From Dictyostelium firmibasis (Eukaryota > Evosea > Eumycetozoa > Dictyosteliales > Dictyosteliaceae), in assembly GCA_036169595.1 (NCBI GenBank), contig CM069770.1:1441001-1505000 (forward strand): a stretch of 64,000 nt of DNA, written 5' to 3'. Positions 11,331 through 22,883 of the stretch are shown here, in pieces (within the stretch, counting starts at the first letter, position 1; every line of letters starts with the position of its first letter). A program made the position numbers and the translations under genes. The notes beneath the pieces were generated by a model, which worked only from the letters and a program-made list of their open reading frames with translations, had not been told where the DNA came from and made no database searches.

Positions 11331-14300
11331 TTAAATAAATAGATTTAATTAAAATTGGATCAAAATTAAGAGCATTAAGTGTCTTAAGAGATTCATTAAG
11401 TGATCGTAGTCAATGGCATCCAAGTTTAGAGCAAATTATGTCATTATATGTTTCATTATGTGCTGAACAATTAGATTATCAATCATTAAGAGATGGTGTT
11501 CATCATTTCAAAGTTTCAATTATGTCACAAAAGGAATTCTCAATTGTACCATTAGAAAACATTTTCAAGGAGATGATTGCACCAATTGAACAAAAAGTCG
11601 ATGAATTAAAAGAACAAATCGAAAAGGAACATCAAGAGAATCCATTAGCTGAACAAAATGAGGTTTCACTTATTGATCCACAACAAACTCTCTTACTCTC
11701 TTACATGAAATACTTGTTTGAAGCTTACAAAGCAATGATTGAAGTTCTCACTCGTCAAAATATTAAATTTGAACACACTAAATTTGATCATTCTAAATTT
11801 GATTCAACTTTACTTGTAAGTTTATAAAATATATTTAAGTGCATAGATTTTTTTTTTTAAAAATATTATTTGCTAATTTTTTTTTTTTTTTTGAACAGAA
11901 AATTTCAATTCAAGCATTAAATTATTGTTTGAAATATCAAAGAAGAACAGATTTTATGCTATTAACAGAATTATTTAGATCAAGTATTGAACAATTATTT
12001 AAAGTACCATCATTGGATACAGTGAATACTCATATTGAAATTCGTTTCCACCAATTGAGTGTTGCAATCTCATTAGGTTTATATCTCATTGCCTACAAAT
12101 CCATTGAAGATATTAACATTATGTTGTTCTCATTGTTGGTTAAACCAAAGCCAGTAGTTTTAGCTACATACTATCAAAAGTTAGCACAAGTCTATTGGAT
12201 TACCAATGCTCATTTATTACATGCTTACGCATTATTTAAACATTACTTCTACAATAAGAACTACAATATGAACTTCACACAAGACGATTCACAATTGTAC
12301 TCTTCTGTATTATTAGTAGCAGCATTATCATCACCAATTCAAGAGATCAATCAAAATCAATCATTGTTACAATTTGATTCACAATCACAAAGAGCTATGG
12401 GATTAGCATCTTTATTATCCCTCCAATCCATTCCAAAACGTGAGACATTCCTCGCTGATGTTCGTAAGGTTACCAATGATGTTTACCCAGAGTTGGCTGA
12501 TCTCTTTTCAATCTTTGAGAAGAAAACTTCACCATTAATGTTTGCCAAACTCTTGGAGCCAAAGATTAAATTCATTGAAGGACACGCTCAACTCTCTCAA
12601 TACTTGAAACCATTCCTTCGTGTAGTTTTCACCAAAATCACCCTTCAAGTAAGCAAAGTCTACGAAGTCATTAAGATCGATGAGTTCATCAAATTAGTTC
12701 CATTCTACACTAAGACTCAAATTGAACTTTACCTCTTAGAATCAATTAAAAGAAAATTAATTGGTGCAAGAATCGACCATAAGAATGGTGTAATTCGTTT
12801 CGGTCACTACGATTTTGATTCCGCTAAAATCTCTGACCAATTATCTAATTTAGCCACTGGTGTTAGCAAGGCATTAAATATGATCGAACCAGAGAAGAAA
12901 CAACAACAACACGATAAACTCAAGAAGGAAGTCTACGTTAAAATCATCAATTCACTCCAAGATGAACATCGTCGTATTCTCGCTCGTAAGGAGATCATTG
13001 AAAAGAAAAAAATCTACATGGAACAACAAGATCGTATTAAGAAACAAAAAGAACATGAGGAACTCCAAAAGAAAATTCAAGAGAAGGCAGCTCGTGATCA
13101 ACAACGTATCAAAGAGGATATGGAACGTCGTGAGAATGAACAAGCTGAAGTCGAATCACAACAAAATCAACTCGATCAAACCATCAATGCCATCGATAAG
13201 GCCAAGGTTGAAATGAAAGCCAAGATCGCCAAGATCGCCAAACAATTATACATTCTCGAGCGTGCCTATCGTGAAGAGGAATTACCAGTCGTTGAAAAAC
13301 TTCAAAAAACTAAAGCTGTCGAAGACAAACAATACTTTGAGTCCACTCAAACTGAATTCCTCAAACTCCATCGTGAGGTCCACGATCGTAATGTCACCGA
13401 AAAAGCTCGTCTTAACAGAATCGTACCAGAATACCAAAAGTTCACCCAAGCAGTACTCGAAGAGAGAAAGAAACAATTACCAGCCCTTCAAAAGGAGCAA
13501 GAAAAGAGATTCCAAGAGTTCCTTATTCGACAAGAACAAGAGGTTCAAGACAGAAAACTCAAAAAGGAGAGAGCTCGTATCGCTGCCGCAGAAGAGAAAG
13601 CTAGAAAAGAAGAAGAAGAAAGACAAAGACTCGAGGAGGAATGTTTGGAACAAGAGAGATTGGAACAAGAAAGAAAGAATGCTCCTTACGTTCCACCATC
13701 TTCAAGAAGAGGTCTCAGAGATGACGAAGACGATCGTGAAGAAGGTGGTAAATGGGGCAACAGACGTGGTGGTGACGATTTTGGTAGATCCAAAGCTGAC
13801 GAAGTCGAACGTTGGGGTAGACGTGAAGAAGCTCCATCACAAAGACGTGACGAAGGTGGTGATCGTTGGGGTAAACGTGAAGAAGCTCCATCACAAAGAC
13901 GTGATGACGCTCCACCAAGACGTGACGAAGGTGGCGACCGTTGGGGTAGACGTGAAGAAGCTCCACCAAGACGTGACGAAGGTGGTGATCGTTGGGGCAG
14001 ACGTGAAGAAGCTCCATCACAAAGACGTGATGACGCTCCACCAAGACGTGACGAAGGTGGTGACCGTTGGGGTAGACGTGATGAAGCTCCACCAAGACGT
14101 GACGAAGGTGGTGATCGTTGGGGTAGACGTGATGAAGCTCCACCAAGACGTGACGAAGGTGGTGACCGTTGGGGTAGACGTGATGAAGCTCCACCACAAA
14201 GACGTGAGGGTGGTTTCGGTGGTAGACGTGATGATGCTCCACCAAGACGTGATGAGGGTGGTTTCGGTGGTAGACGTGATGATGCCCCACCAAGACGTGA

Positions 14301-14376
14301 TGAAGGTGGCGACCGTTGGGGTAGACGTGATGACGGTCCACCAAGACGTGAAGGTGGATTCGGTGGTAGAAACCAA

Positions 14377-14415
<39 letters not shown>

Positions 14416-14511
14416 GATCAAACCGATAGCTGGAGAACCGATAGCAAAAAAGATGATAACAAAAAAGATGCTGATGGCTGGCAAACAGTCGGAGCCAAAA
14501 AGAGATATTAA
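11135..14511 (+). CDS. eif3A: Eukaryotic translation initiation factor 3 subunit A
   Basis: There are three exons: 11135-11192, 11343-11815 and 11899-14511 (3144 nt, 1047 residues). The start MSTQQALAQANEHAL lies in a short first exon with donor GTAATA. The N-terminal half has the helical-repeat/PCI region of eIF3a (LRALSVLRDSLSDRSQWH, KYQRRTDFMLLTELFRSSIE, then KISDQLSNLATGVSKALNMI near the PCI winged helix). The middle is a long charged coiled coil (about residues 520-780). The C terminus is a decamer-like repeat region (RRDEGGDRWGRRDEAPP) comparable to the repeats of plant and animal eIF3a. eIF3a is the scaffold of eIF3 and contacts the 40S subunit and eIF4B. The third exon uses C-rich, CGT/GGT codons, consistent with high expression. 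Confidence 0.96.
13800..14365 (+). repeat. In-frame tandem repeats encoding RRDEGGDRWGRR(D/E)EAPP
   Basis: Roughly a dozen degenerate units of 13-21 codons lie inside eIF3A, with two variants (GGDRWG and GGFGG). They are followed by a short GQGQGQ run at 14371-14415. Units differ mainly at synonymous positions and in the presence of an SQRRDDAPP insert. Confidence 0.85.
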
Positions 14512-15320
14512 ACTCTTTATTCCTCCTTTATTAACAGTTCTTTTTAATTGTTTCAAATATCATTACAACCATTATTTTTATTATCTTCACTCTTTTTAAA
14601 AATTCCAATCTTTTCTCAGTCTCTCTTGAAAAAAATAATAAAAAAAAAAAAATTTAAAATAAAAAAAAAAGTAACACAGAATTAATTAATCTTAAACTCT
14701 TTTTTCTTTTAATAGCAAAAGAAAAATAAATCATGTTCAAATGAAGAGAAATTTTTTTACATGACCAATCTTTTTTTTTGGTAAAATTTTGGATGACAGA
14801 TGCTCTAAATATATTAATTAAGAATGGTTTTGAAATCAATCTTTAATGAATTTTTTGGAGGGCAATTTGAGAAACTTTTTTTTTGAGTTTTTCAAGTTTT
14901 CCAAATTAATATTTAACAGTCAAAAAAGAGTGGGTGTGTTAATGAGGAAAAACATTACAAAATATTTTTTTGTTTTTATTTTCCCACATTTGCATCTATT
15001 TTTACAAACACATCCAGTAAACTGTTTCAAAAAAAAAAAAAACAATAAAAAAAAAAACAATGATAAATTGGTGTCTAATTATTTTTATTTTTTTTTTTAT
15101 AAATTTTCTATTTTTTTACAAACACATCCAGCAAACTGTTTCAAAAAAAAAAACAATATAAAAAAAACAATGACAAATTGGTGTCTAATTATTATTTTTT
15201 TTTTTTTATAAATTTTCTATTTTTTTATTTACATAATTCTACAATATTATTATTATTAATATTATTATTATTAATATTATTATTGATTTTTATTTACATA
15301 TTTTCAATAAATAGAAACAG

Positions 15321-15354
<34 letters not shown>
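14512..15354. other. Intergenic region between eIF3A and the FNIP giant gene
   Basis: Apart from the 3' UTR of eIF3A and the duplication at 15001-15228, I see only A/T tracts, TAATATTAT-type repeats near 15240-15290, and a long A tract (15321-15354) immediately before the next start codon. No coding signal is visible. Confidence 0.6.
15001..15228. repeat. Direct tandem duplication, about 115 bp, two copies
   Basis: Copy 1 starts at about 15001 (TTTTTACAAACACATCCAG) and copy 2 at about 15115. Both contain AAACTGTTTC, an A tract, CAATGAnAAATTGGTGTCTA, then ATAAATTTTCTATTTTTTTA. They differ by a few substitutions and by homopolymer lengths. Confidence 0.85.
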
Positions 15355-15358
<4 letters not shown>

Positions 15359-18300
15359 TAGATATATCTTAGATATTAAGATTAGTTTATTTAATAATTT
15401 TTTTTTAAATTTTTTTTTTAAATTAACATCGAGTTTTAAAACAGGAGCAACTTCAAAAGCAATCAATATTAACAAGAAGTTTAAATGAATTATCTAGAGA
15501 ATCAGTTTACCAACCAATAATTAATCTATTAGATAAAAACAAAAAATTATTAGATTCAACCCTCACTAAAGAATTATATGATAATATTAAACCTCCACAA
15601 AAATTAATAACAGATACTATCGGTATTAGAATTCATTTTACCATGAACCCTGGGTTTCATCATGAAATATTTAAAACAATAAAATATAATATTGAGAAAG
15701 TAAATGAAATCAATTCTTTAATTATAATAAATGAAGATAATGAAAAACAAATTAATTCATCAACAATATCAACAAAAACTCTTTCTTCAATAAAATTAGG
15801 ATGTTCACAACCAACACCAACTATAGTATTAAAAGAATTAAAGTTTTTTTTAACCAAATATTGTGAAATTCATCAATCTTTTATTTATCAACTAATTGAA
15901 AAAGCTAAAAGTAGTATATCAGACCTATATGATGAATGTCCGTTGATTCTAAATGATGATTTAAAGTATAGGGAGTTAGATTCTTTAACTTTGGCATATA
16001 GAATTATATCATATGATATGGCAGAACATGATTTCATAAGGAAGTTTGATAAAGGAACCTCCTTAGGTATAGAAATTAATGGGGTATACTTCAAGGTTGA
16101 TAATGGATGTGGCTTTCTTAGGCCAGCAAAAGAGAATTCAGTTTTTGAATTCTTTAAAGATCTTTACCCCCAATCATTTAAAACATCAGCATTTGTTTCT
16201 CCAACAAAATTCATGATAGTTTGTCAAGTACCTATTTTACCTCAAGACCCAGAATTATCAAAAAGGAAGGAATTAACAGATTTCAAAATTCTTTATAATA
16301 CAAACAAAACAAAATCAGTTTGTATGAGAAATCTTGAATTGGAGAGAAACATTAAAATGTCATTAGTTAGAACAAATGTATCAACCCAAGGTTCTCTTAT
16401 TGTTAAAGGTAAATCACTGTGTGATTTATTAAAACATCATAGTAATAATAATTCTATGGTTGATTTTCAGAATTCATTGGAAAGCGAAAGTTATGGTTCT
16501 CACATTTTAACAAGTTTATTATTAATACCAACCGATTACCAACCAGATAATATTTTCATTGAAAATGATACAAATAAAATCATTGGTATTGATAATGATG
16601 AATGCATGGAATTCTATGAAATTCAAAGGCCAAATGATGGTAAATCATATATTCATTTTAAAAATATATTGTTTACATTCAAAGAAAATATGTCAAATAT
16701 TGTCAATCCAATAATTGCTAATCAATTTATACAGCATCAACCCAATGTTTTTATTTTTTCATGGCTATTAAAAATTAATGAAAAAGATAAAGGTTATAGG
16801 AAATTAATTGATTTGGCTTTTCACCACGATGATTTCTTACTCCAAGAAACAAACAAAAGTTTAAAATTTCCTTCCAAATTTAAAAAAGGATGGATAGGTT
16901 CAATGTTATCTAGGTTTAAATTAATAAAATCTTTATTGATGTCAAATAATTGTAGAATTACTTACCAAGATTTATTTAAAGAAGTTTTACCAATCGCATG
17001 TATTTACTATCAATTATTAGCAATGATAAAAGAGAGCCCAATCCAACAAATAGAGGCAATTTATAATAAAGAGTTATCAGTAGAAGGCATTTTATTCAAA
17101 TTTGGTATTGACCCAACCATTTACCAAAAGAAAATAAATTTGTTAAATTTAAGTTCAGATGAAAAACTAGAAATATCAATAGTTGAAACTATTCAAGAAT
17201 TAATTATTAATTCAGAGGAAAATGATTTTGATTCACCTTCAGATTTAATTAATTGGATAGAAATTATTCTAAAATTTAAATCTGAAATTGGTATGGATGA
17301 ATTAAGATTACATAGTTCGTTTTATAAATCTACTAAATCATTATTGGCGAAACTTTTTAGTGGGGGTGCTGAATTTAATTTAATAAATAATTTCATTACA
17401 ATTACAAATTTCAATATTAAAGAATTATCAAAAATAGACTCAAATGAGAACGGTGCTGATATCAATGATCAACTACCTTTACTCCATTCTACAATATATT
17501 CAAACAATCCAAAATTATTACAACAAATTAGTTATTTAGTAAATACTTTAAAGGTTAATATTGATTTGGTTCATGATGATTTAACAGCTTTGGATTTATC
17601 AGCAAAATGTAATAACTTTCAATCATTTGTATTATTGGTTGAATTAGGGGCAGGGAAAGTTTTCAACCCCTCAATTATAAGTAAATTTTATAATTCATTA
17701 CCATCAAATCAAAAATTAGATTTCAAACCTCATCTTCAAACTTTATTTCACACTAACCCAAATGCAGCATGGTGCATTTCTTTAAATTGTTTATTACCAG
17801 AATGTGGTTCACAACTACCAATAGATAGTAAAATTAAAACAATATCAACCGTTGTCAAAGGTAGAAGAAAAATATCCGATGAACACTATTATTCATTATT
17901 TAATAAAGAGGATGGTACACCCATGAAAAAAAACCAATATGATAAAAGATCAATACCTTCAATAAGAGATGACTATGGTAATTGCATTTACATTAAATTT
18001 GATCACCAATTTCCAGGTATAGAGATAGCTGTTTCAAAATTATCAGAATTTTTATTTGGTCATTGTTCACCATGTTGCGAATTAGGTTCTATTGAAGATT
18101 TCCCAATTTTATTAGTACAAGAGGTTAATGGCGAACCATTAATAGATATTTTAGAGAAAAACCCAGAAATCATTGATAAAATAGATGCTTCAAACATTTC
18201 AAAGCAATTAATAATGGGAATTTTAACCAACAATTCTAATGGAGATTTAAATAATTTTATAGTTACAACTACAAAAAAAAAAGTTCATTATTCTCAAAAC

Positions 18301-21087
18301 AACCTTGGGAATATTGAATCCGAAAAACAATATAAAATCTATTCAATTGAAAATGAACATTGTTTTATGCCATCAACTTCTAAAAAATCAAAAAAAAGTG
18401 AAGCGTTCTTTAAAAAGTTTTCGTTACATGTAATGCCATCAATTTTATTATTCAATCAAATGAATGATCCTGTTCATCAAGATGTAATCGATTCTATATC
18501 ATCTTTAAATATCGATAATTTTTGTGAAAAGTGGTTAAAATTTTTAGAGAATTATGATTCTACATCATTAAATCATTTTAAAGATATCCAACAGGGACAT
18601 GATCGAAAGAAATCAATTGTTGGAGTAACATTTGGTATTGAAGTCAGTAAAATTTTATACCCTAAATTAATTCATCTTAAACATTTAACAAATAAAAATG
18701 AAAGAACTTCTATCAATCATTTACAGTTATTGGAATATTTAGAACCAATGGTTTCAAATAGAATAAAGCCAATTTTAAATAATTTTTGTACAATAATAGA
18801 CAGATATGATCAATTAAAACAAAGTATTCAAAATTGTCAAACAATTCTAGTAAGAAATCCTAGCTATAATATAGAGCATATAAGAAATATACACCACCCA
18901 TCAGCATTCTTATTAGAACCATTTGATACTCAAAATATACAGGAAATAAATAATAAAAATAGTAAAAATAATAGCAATAATATCAACAATAATAGCATTG
19001 GTAATAACATTAATACTACTAACAATAGCAGTAGTATTATTGGAAATAATAATAACAACAAAAATAATAACAACAATGAAGATGATGAAATACCAGTATC
19101 AGATGATTATGGACCTGAAAAAGCATTAAGAGAATTGGATAGAATGAAAAAAAGATATTCTAATATTAATCAAATTTTTAATTATATTCAAGATGGTGTT
19201 ATTCAAAATATATCAGATTTTGATTTGGAGGAATACTTAAAAAAAGCAAACTTTGAAAATTTAACTAAAAATCAACATTCTCTATTATTTAAAGCATTTA
19301 AATCAAGATCAATTGGTACAGTACATATTAAGAATTGTGACAATTTACAATTAAAAATATTAAAAAAATTAAATTTAAATAATTTAACAGAGATTGATTT
19401 TTCTGGTTGTAAAAATTTAGAATACATAAAGAATGGGAAATTCTTAAATTCACCATTAAATCTTCCATCTTTAAAAACATTGATAATTAGAAATTGTAAA
19501 AAATTATTTGGTTTAAGAATAGAATGTTTAAATTTAGAGACTTTGATTGCATCAGATTGTATTAGTTTGAAAGATTTTGATGTAAATTCACCAATTTTAA
19601 AAACATTAGATTTAAATTCATCAATTAAAAATTCAAATGTTTTCAATTTTTTAAAAAGATTTAAGAAATTAACATTTTTAGATATATCAAATTCAAAAGG
19701 AATAGAGACAATTGTAGAATTAGAATTTCCAGAATTAGAAGTTTTAGAGGCTAAATCAATCTCTAATTGTGTAAAGATTATTTTGGGTTTACCAGTAATA
19801 GAATCAATAAATTTTGAAGATTGTATAGATATGAGAGAAATTAAATCAAAGTCAAACCATAGTATGATTTGGAATGCTTTAAAATCATGTCCCAACAAAA
19901 TTATTTTTGAAAAAAAACAAATAAATTTAAATTTGATTGGCTCTGATATTAAAGAATTACCAATAAGAAATGAAACTGAAGTTGAATTGGTAGATACAAA
20001 TTATTTTCAATTATTCAATAATGAAGAAAAAAAAAAAAATTATTATAAAATTCAACAAGGTTTGGAAATAGGCGATATTCCAAATATAGTAAATTCAATT
20101 AAAATTCATGATGGATTTTGTCAAATTTTGAAACCTGGAATATTACCTGATAGTGTAAAGACATTGTATCTCAACGATATAAAGGTACCCTTGGAGGTTG
20201 GATCAATACCTTCGTCAGTAAAAAACCTAACATTAAATAATGATTTCGGTAGAGTTTTAACTAAAGATATTATCCCAACTGGTGTTCAGTTTTTAGATAT
20301 TCATAATATTAAATTACAACTAGAAATCGAATCAATACCATCATCTGTTACATATTTAAATTTTCATGATGGATTTGACCATATTTTATATCCTGGTATA
20401 ATTCCAGAGGGTGTAAAAATTTTACACTTTCAAAATTTAAAAAAACCATTAGTTGTAGGATCCATACCAAATTCTGTTAAAAGATTGACAATTACTGAAG
20501 CTGTACCTTTCAAATTAATACCTGGTATTATACCATCTATGGTTAACTTTCTTTATTTGTATGATGTAAAAGAAGAATTACAAATTGGTTCAATACCATC
20601 ATCAGTTACATCATTAGTTTTAAATTATAAATTTAATTCACCACTTCTTCCATATTTAATTCCTCATAGTGTTAGGTCATTAGATCTTTATAATCTAAAT
20701 CAACAATTACTTCCAGGCTCAATACCATCATCCGTTGAAATTTTAAGTTTTCAAGATGGATTCAATCTTAAGCTAATTAGTTCATTAATACCAAAAGATG
20801 TTTTAACACTTCACCTACATGATATAAAACAACCTTTAGAAATTGGGTCAATCCCATCAGTAAAAAGTTTAATACTCCACGATAAATTCAATCAACGTTT
20901 GTCTGTTGGAATAATACCAGAAGGAGTTGAATTTTTAAATCTATATAATTTAAAACAACAATTGGAAGTTGGTTCAATTCCAAACTCTATTAAAGAAATC
21001 ACCCTTGGTAAAAATTTTGATAAAGAAATACCCCCTTTTGTAATCCCTATTGGTACCAAAGTTATCATCGCTAACCAATTAAATTAA
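15355..21087 (+). CDS. Giant protein with two lipid-kinase-like modules, ankyrin-like, LRR-like and FNIP repeats
   Basis: Exon 1 is probably just the start codon, 15355-15357, with a GTAGAT donor directly after ATG. The acceptor is at 15443-15444 and exon 2 is 15445-21087 (5646 nt, 1881 residues). The frame is open well upstream of the first internal Met at 15643, which supports this start. Module 1 (about residues 110-440) contains LLIPTDYQPDNIFIEND and IIGIDNDECM; module 2 (about 840-980) contains LVQEVNGEPLIDI, NGDLNNFIV and YSIENEHCF. These echo the catalytic-loop and metal-binding motifs of PI3/PI4-kinase-like or actin-fragmin-kinase folds. Between them lie ankyrin-like repeats (about 677-740). 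An Asn-rich linker, an LRR-like block (about 1287-1487) and about twelve FNIP half-repeats (GSIPSSV type, about 1537-1873) follow. Kinase activity is unproven. Confidence 0.85.
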
Positions 21088-21172
21088 AAGAAAATTAAAA
21101 AAAAATAAATAAAAAAAACTAATTTAATAAATTTTCTTTTAATTTTTATATACAAAAACAATTTTAATTTAT

Positions 21173-21862
21173 TTAACACATATGGATATGCTTGCAAACA
21201 GTTTCTTTACTCTCATGATTTTTTAATTCTGTAATAATTCTTCCAATTTCTTTGTCAACAATCTAATTAAAAAAAAAAAAAAAAAAAAAAAATAAAGTTA
21301 ATTAATTGAAAAAATAAAATCATTGTCTTTTAATTAATTAAAAACTCACTCTTTTACAAATATGAACAGCTTCTTTGATTCCAAAGGTATTGCATTGACC
21401 GTCAACATATGCTCTTGCAGTATTGATATCTTTGTTTACAACATTTTCAGCTTTACCCACTGCAAAATGACAAGTACTACATTCTAATTTCTTTACTGGG
21501 TTAATGTAGTTTTTATTCCAATGCCACTTTCCTACCAATTCTTTTTTTTCCTCTGCGAGAAAAGCATTTGAACCACAAAGACCTAATTGAGTACAAGCAA
21601 CTTCTGGAGTTTCATTCTCTAATACTAATTTAACCATGGATAAACCATATGTGTTTACTATAATTTCACAATTACTAGCCCATTGATTTGGAAGCAGAGA
21701 ACAAGCAGAGTCTAAATATGGAATTATTTGGTTTTGAGTAAAATTTTGTGTGACTAAATCTTCTGCTGCTTTGACTGAGAATTGACATAACTCACAAGTC
21801 AATGCACTAATAGTTTTTGTTGAAATTGCTAAAATTGACAATAATAATATAAATAATCTCAT
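21173..21862 (-). CDS. Secreted protein with two saposin B domains
   Basis: There are two exons, 21350-21862 and 21173-21262 (603 nt, 200 residues), with donor GTGAGT. The signal peptide is MRLFILLLSILAISTKTISA. Domain 1 starts CELCQFSVKAAEDL and has the six-cysteine SapB pattern, closing with ACTQLGLC. Domain 2 starts CSTCHFAVGKAENVV; its last two cysteines (VCKHIHMC) come from exon 2, so splicing is needed to complete the fold. Saposin-like proteins bind or perturb lipids; in Dictyostelium they include lysosomal, countin-like and amoebapore-like proteins. Which of these applies here cannot be told from sequence alone. The gene is convergent with the FNIP giant gene, with 85 bp between the stop codons. 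Confidence 0.88.
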
Positions 21863-22397
21863 TTTATTTATTTATTTTTCTTTATGTTATTTGTTTGATA
21901 TTTTTTTTTATTGGTGAATGAAAATATTTTTAAAAAAAAATCTCTTTTTTATAGTTTTTTTTTTTTGTTTAATTATTTTCTAAAAATAAATAAATAAAAA
22001 CTATAACCAGGACCAACTCCGTTTGAATTTTTTTTAATTAAAAAAAAACAAGAACTAATTTTTACTGGTAAAAACGGTTTGTTTTTTTTTTATATTTTTT
22101 TTTTTTTTTTTTCAAAAGAACTTCGGTTGTTGGTTTGTTTTTTTTTTAAAATTTCATCAAAATTTTCATAAAACTAACGGTTATGAAGTTTTTTTTTAAT
22201 TTAAAAAAACAGATAGTATAAACTATACACAATTAAAAAAACAAATAAAAAATTTTGTAAAGGTTTTTTTATTTATTATTATTAACAATTTTTTTTTAAT
22301 AACCTCTTCCAATTAGATAAGTTCGAACTTTTAAAAAACAATTTAATTTATTTTTTAAAAGTTTTGATAAAATTTTTTACACCATTTTTTTTTAATT
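21863..22397. other. Upstream region of saposin gene, up to the LTR
   Basis: Non-coding and AT-rich. It must contain the saposin gene promoter. An imperfect inverted repeat (GAACTTTTAAAAAAC with TTTTTTAAAAGTTTT) lies at about 22325-22375. The last four bases before the LTR, AATT (22394-22397), match the four bases after the far LTR. Confidence 0.55.
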
Positions 22398-22864
22398 TGT
22401 AATAATAGAGGTTGAACGTGGTTATAACGAAGTGGCTAAATATTGTCAACTTATTATTACAAATTATAATTATGAGTCCGAATATATTTATATAATTATT
22501 TTTATTATTTATTTATTATTACTTAATATTACTTTAGTTTAATATTTAATTTTAATATTTATTTATTTTATATTTATTTATTTTTATATTTATTTATTTT
22601 ATATTTTATTTATTTATTATATTTATTTATTTTATATTTTATTTATTTATTTTATATTTGATTGTAAACTGAAAGACTGCCGAAAATAAATAAATTTATT
22701 TTCTTTTTATACTGAGTCTTAAACGGTGACTCAATATAATTACGAGTAAAGAAGGATCCAAAAGAATGTTCTAGAACACAGCTGACGTTGAGATTACGGA
22801 TTATAATAAACGACATATTGATACATAATTAACTGATATAAATTATGTTACCAGTTCTATCACA
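22398..22864 (-). repeat. 3' LTR of the DGLT-A-like element
   Basis: 467 bp, TGTAATAATAG...TTCTATCACA on the plus strand, so it ends TG...CA. It is identical by eye to the other LTR (32290-32737 plus 34388-34406). A polypurine tract (AAAGGAGGGGTGAA on the minus strand, 22865-22880) lies directly inside it, as expected for the 3' LTR of a minus-strand element. Confidence 0.93.
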
Positions 22865-22883
22865 TTCACCCCTCCTTTAAATT

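Noticed and set aside
13715-14344. Minus-strand His/Val-rich ORF over the eIF3A repeats
   Set aside because: It is the antisense shadow of the RRDEGGDRWG repeats.
13262-14599. 445-codon alternative-frame ORF over eIF3A
   Set aside because: It is a shadow of the repetitive, less AT-rich eIF3A coding frame. The eIF3A frame matches the family throughout.
19272-19898. 208-codon minus ORF within the FNIP giant gene
   Set aside because: It is antisense to the LRR-like block, lacks any recognisable motif, and arises from low stop density in AT-biased codons.
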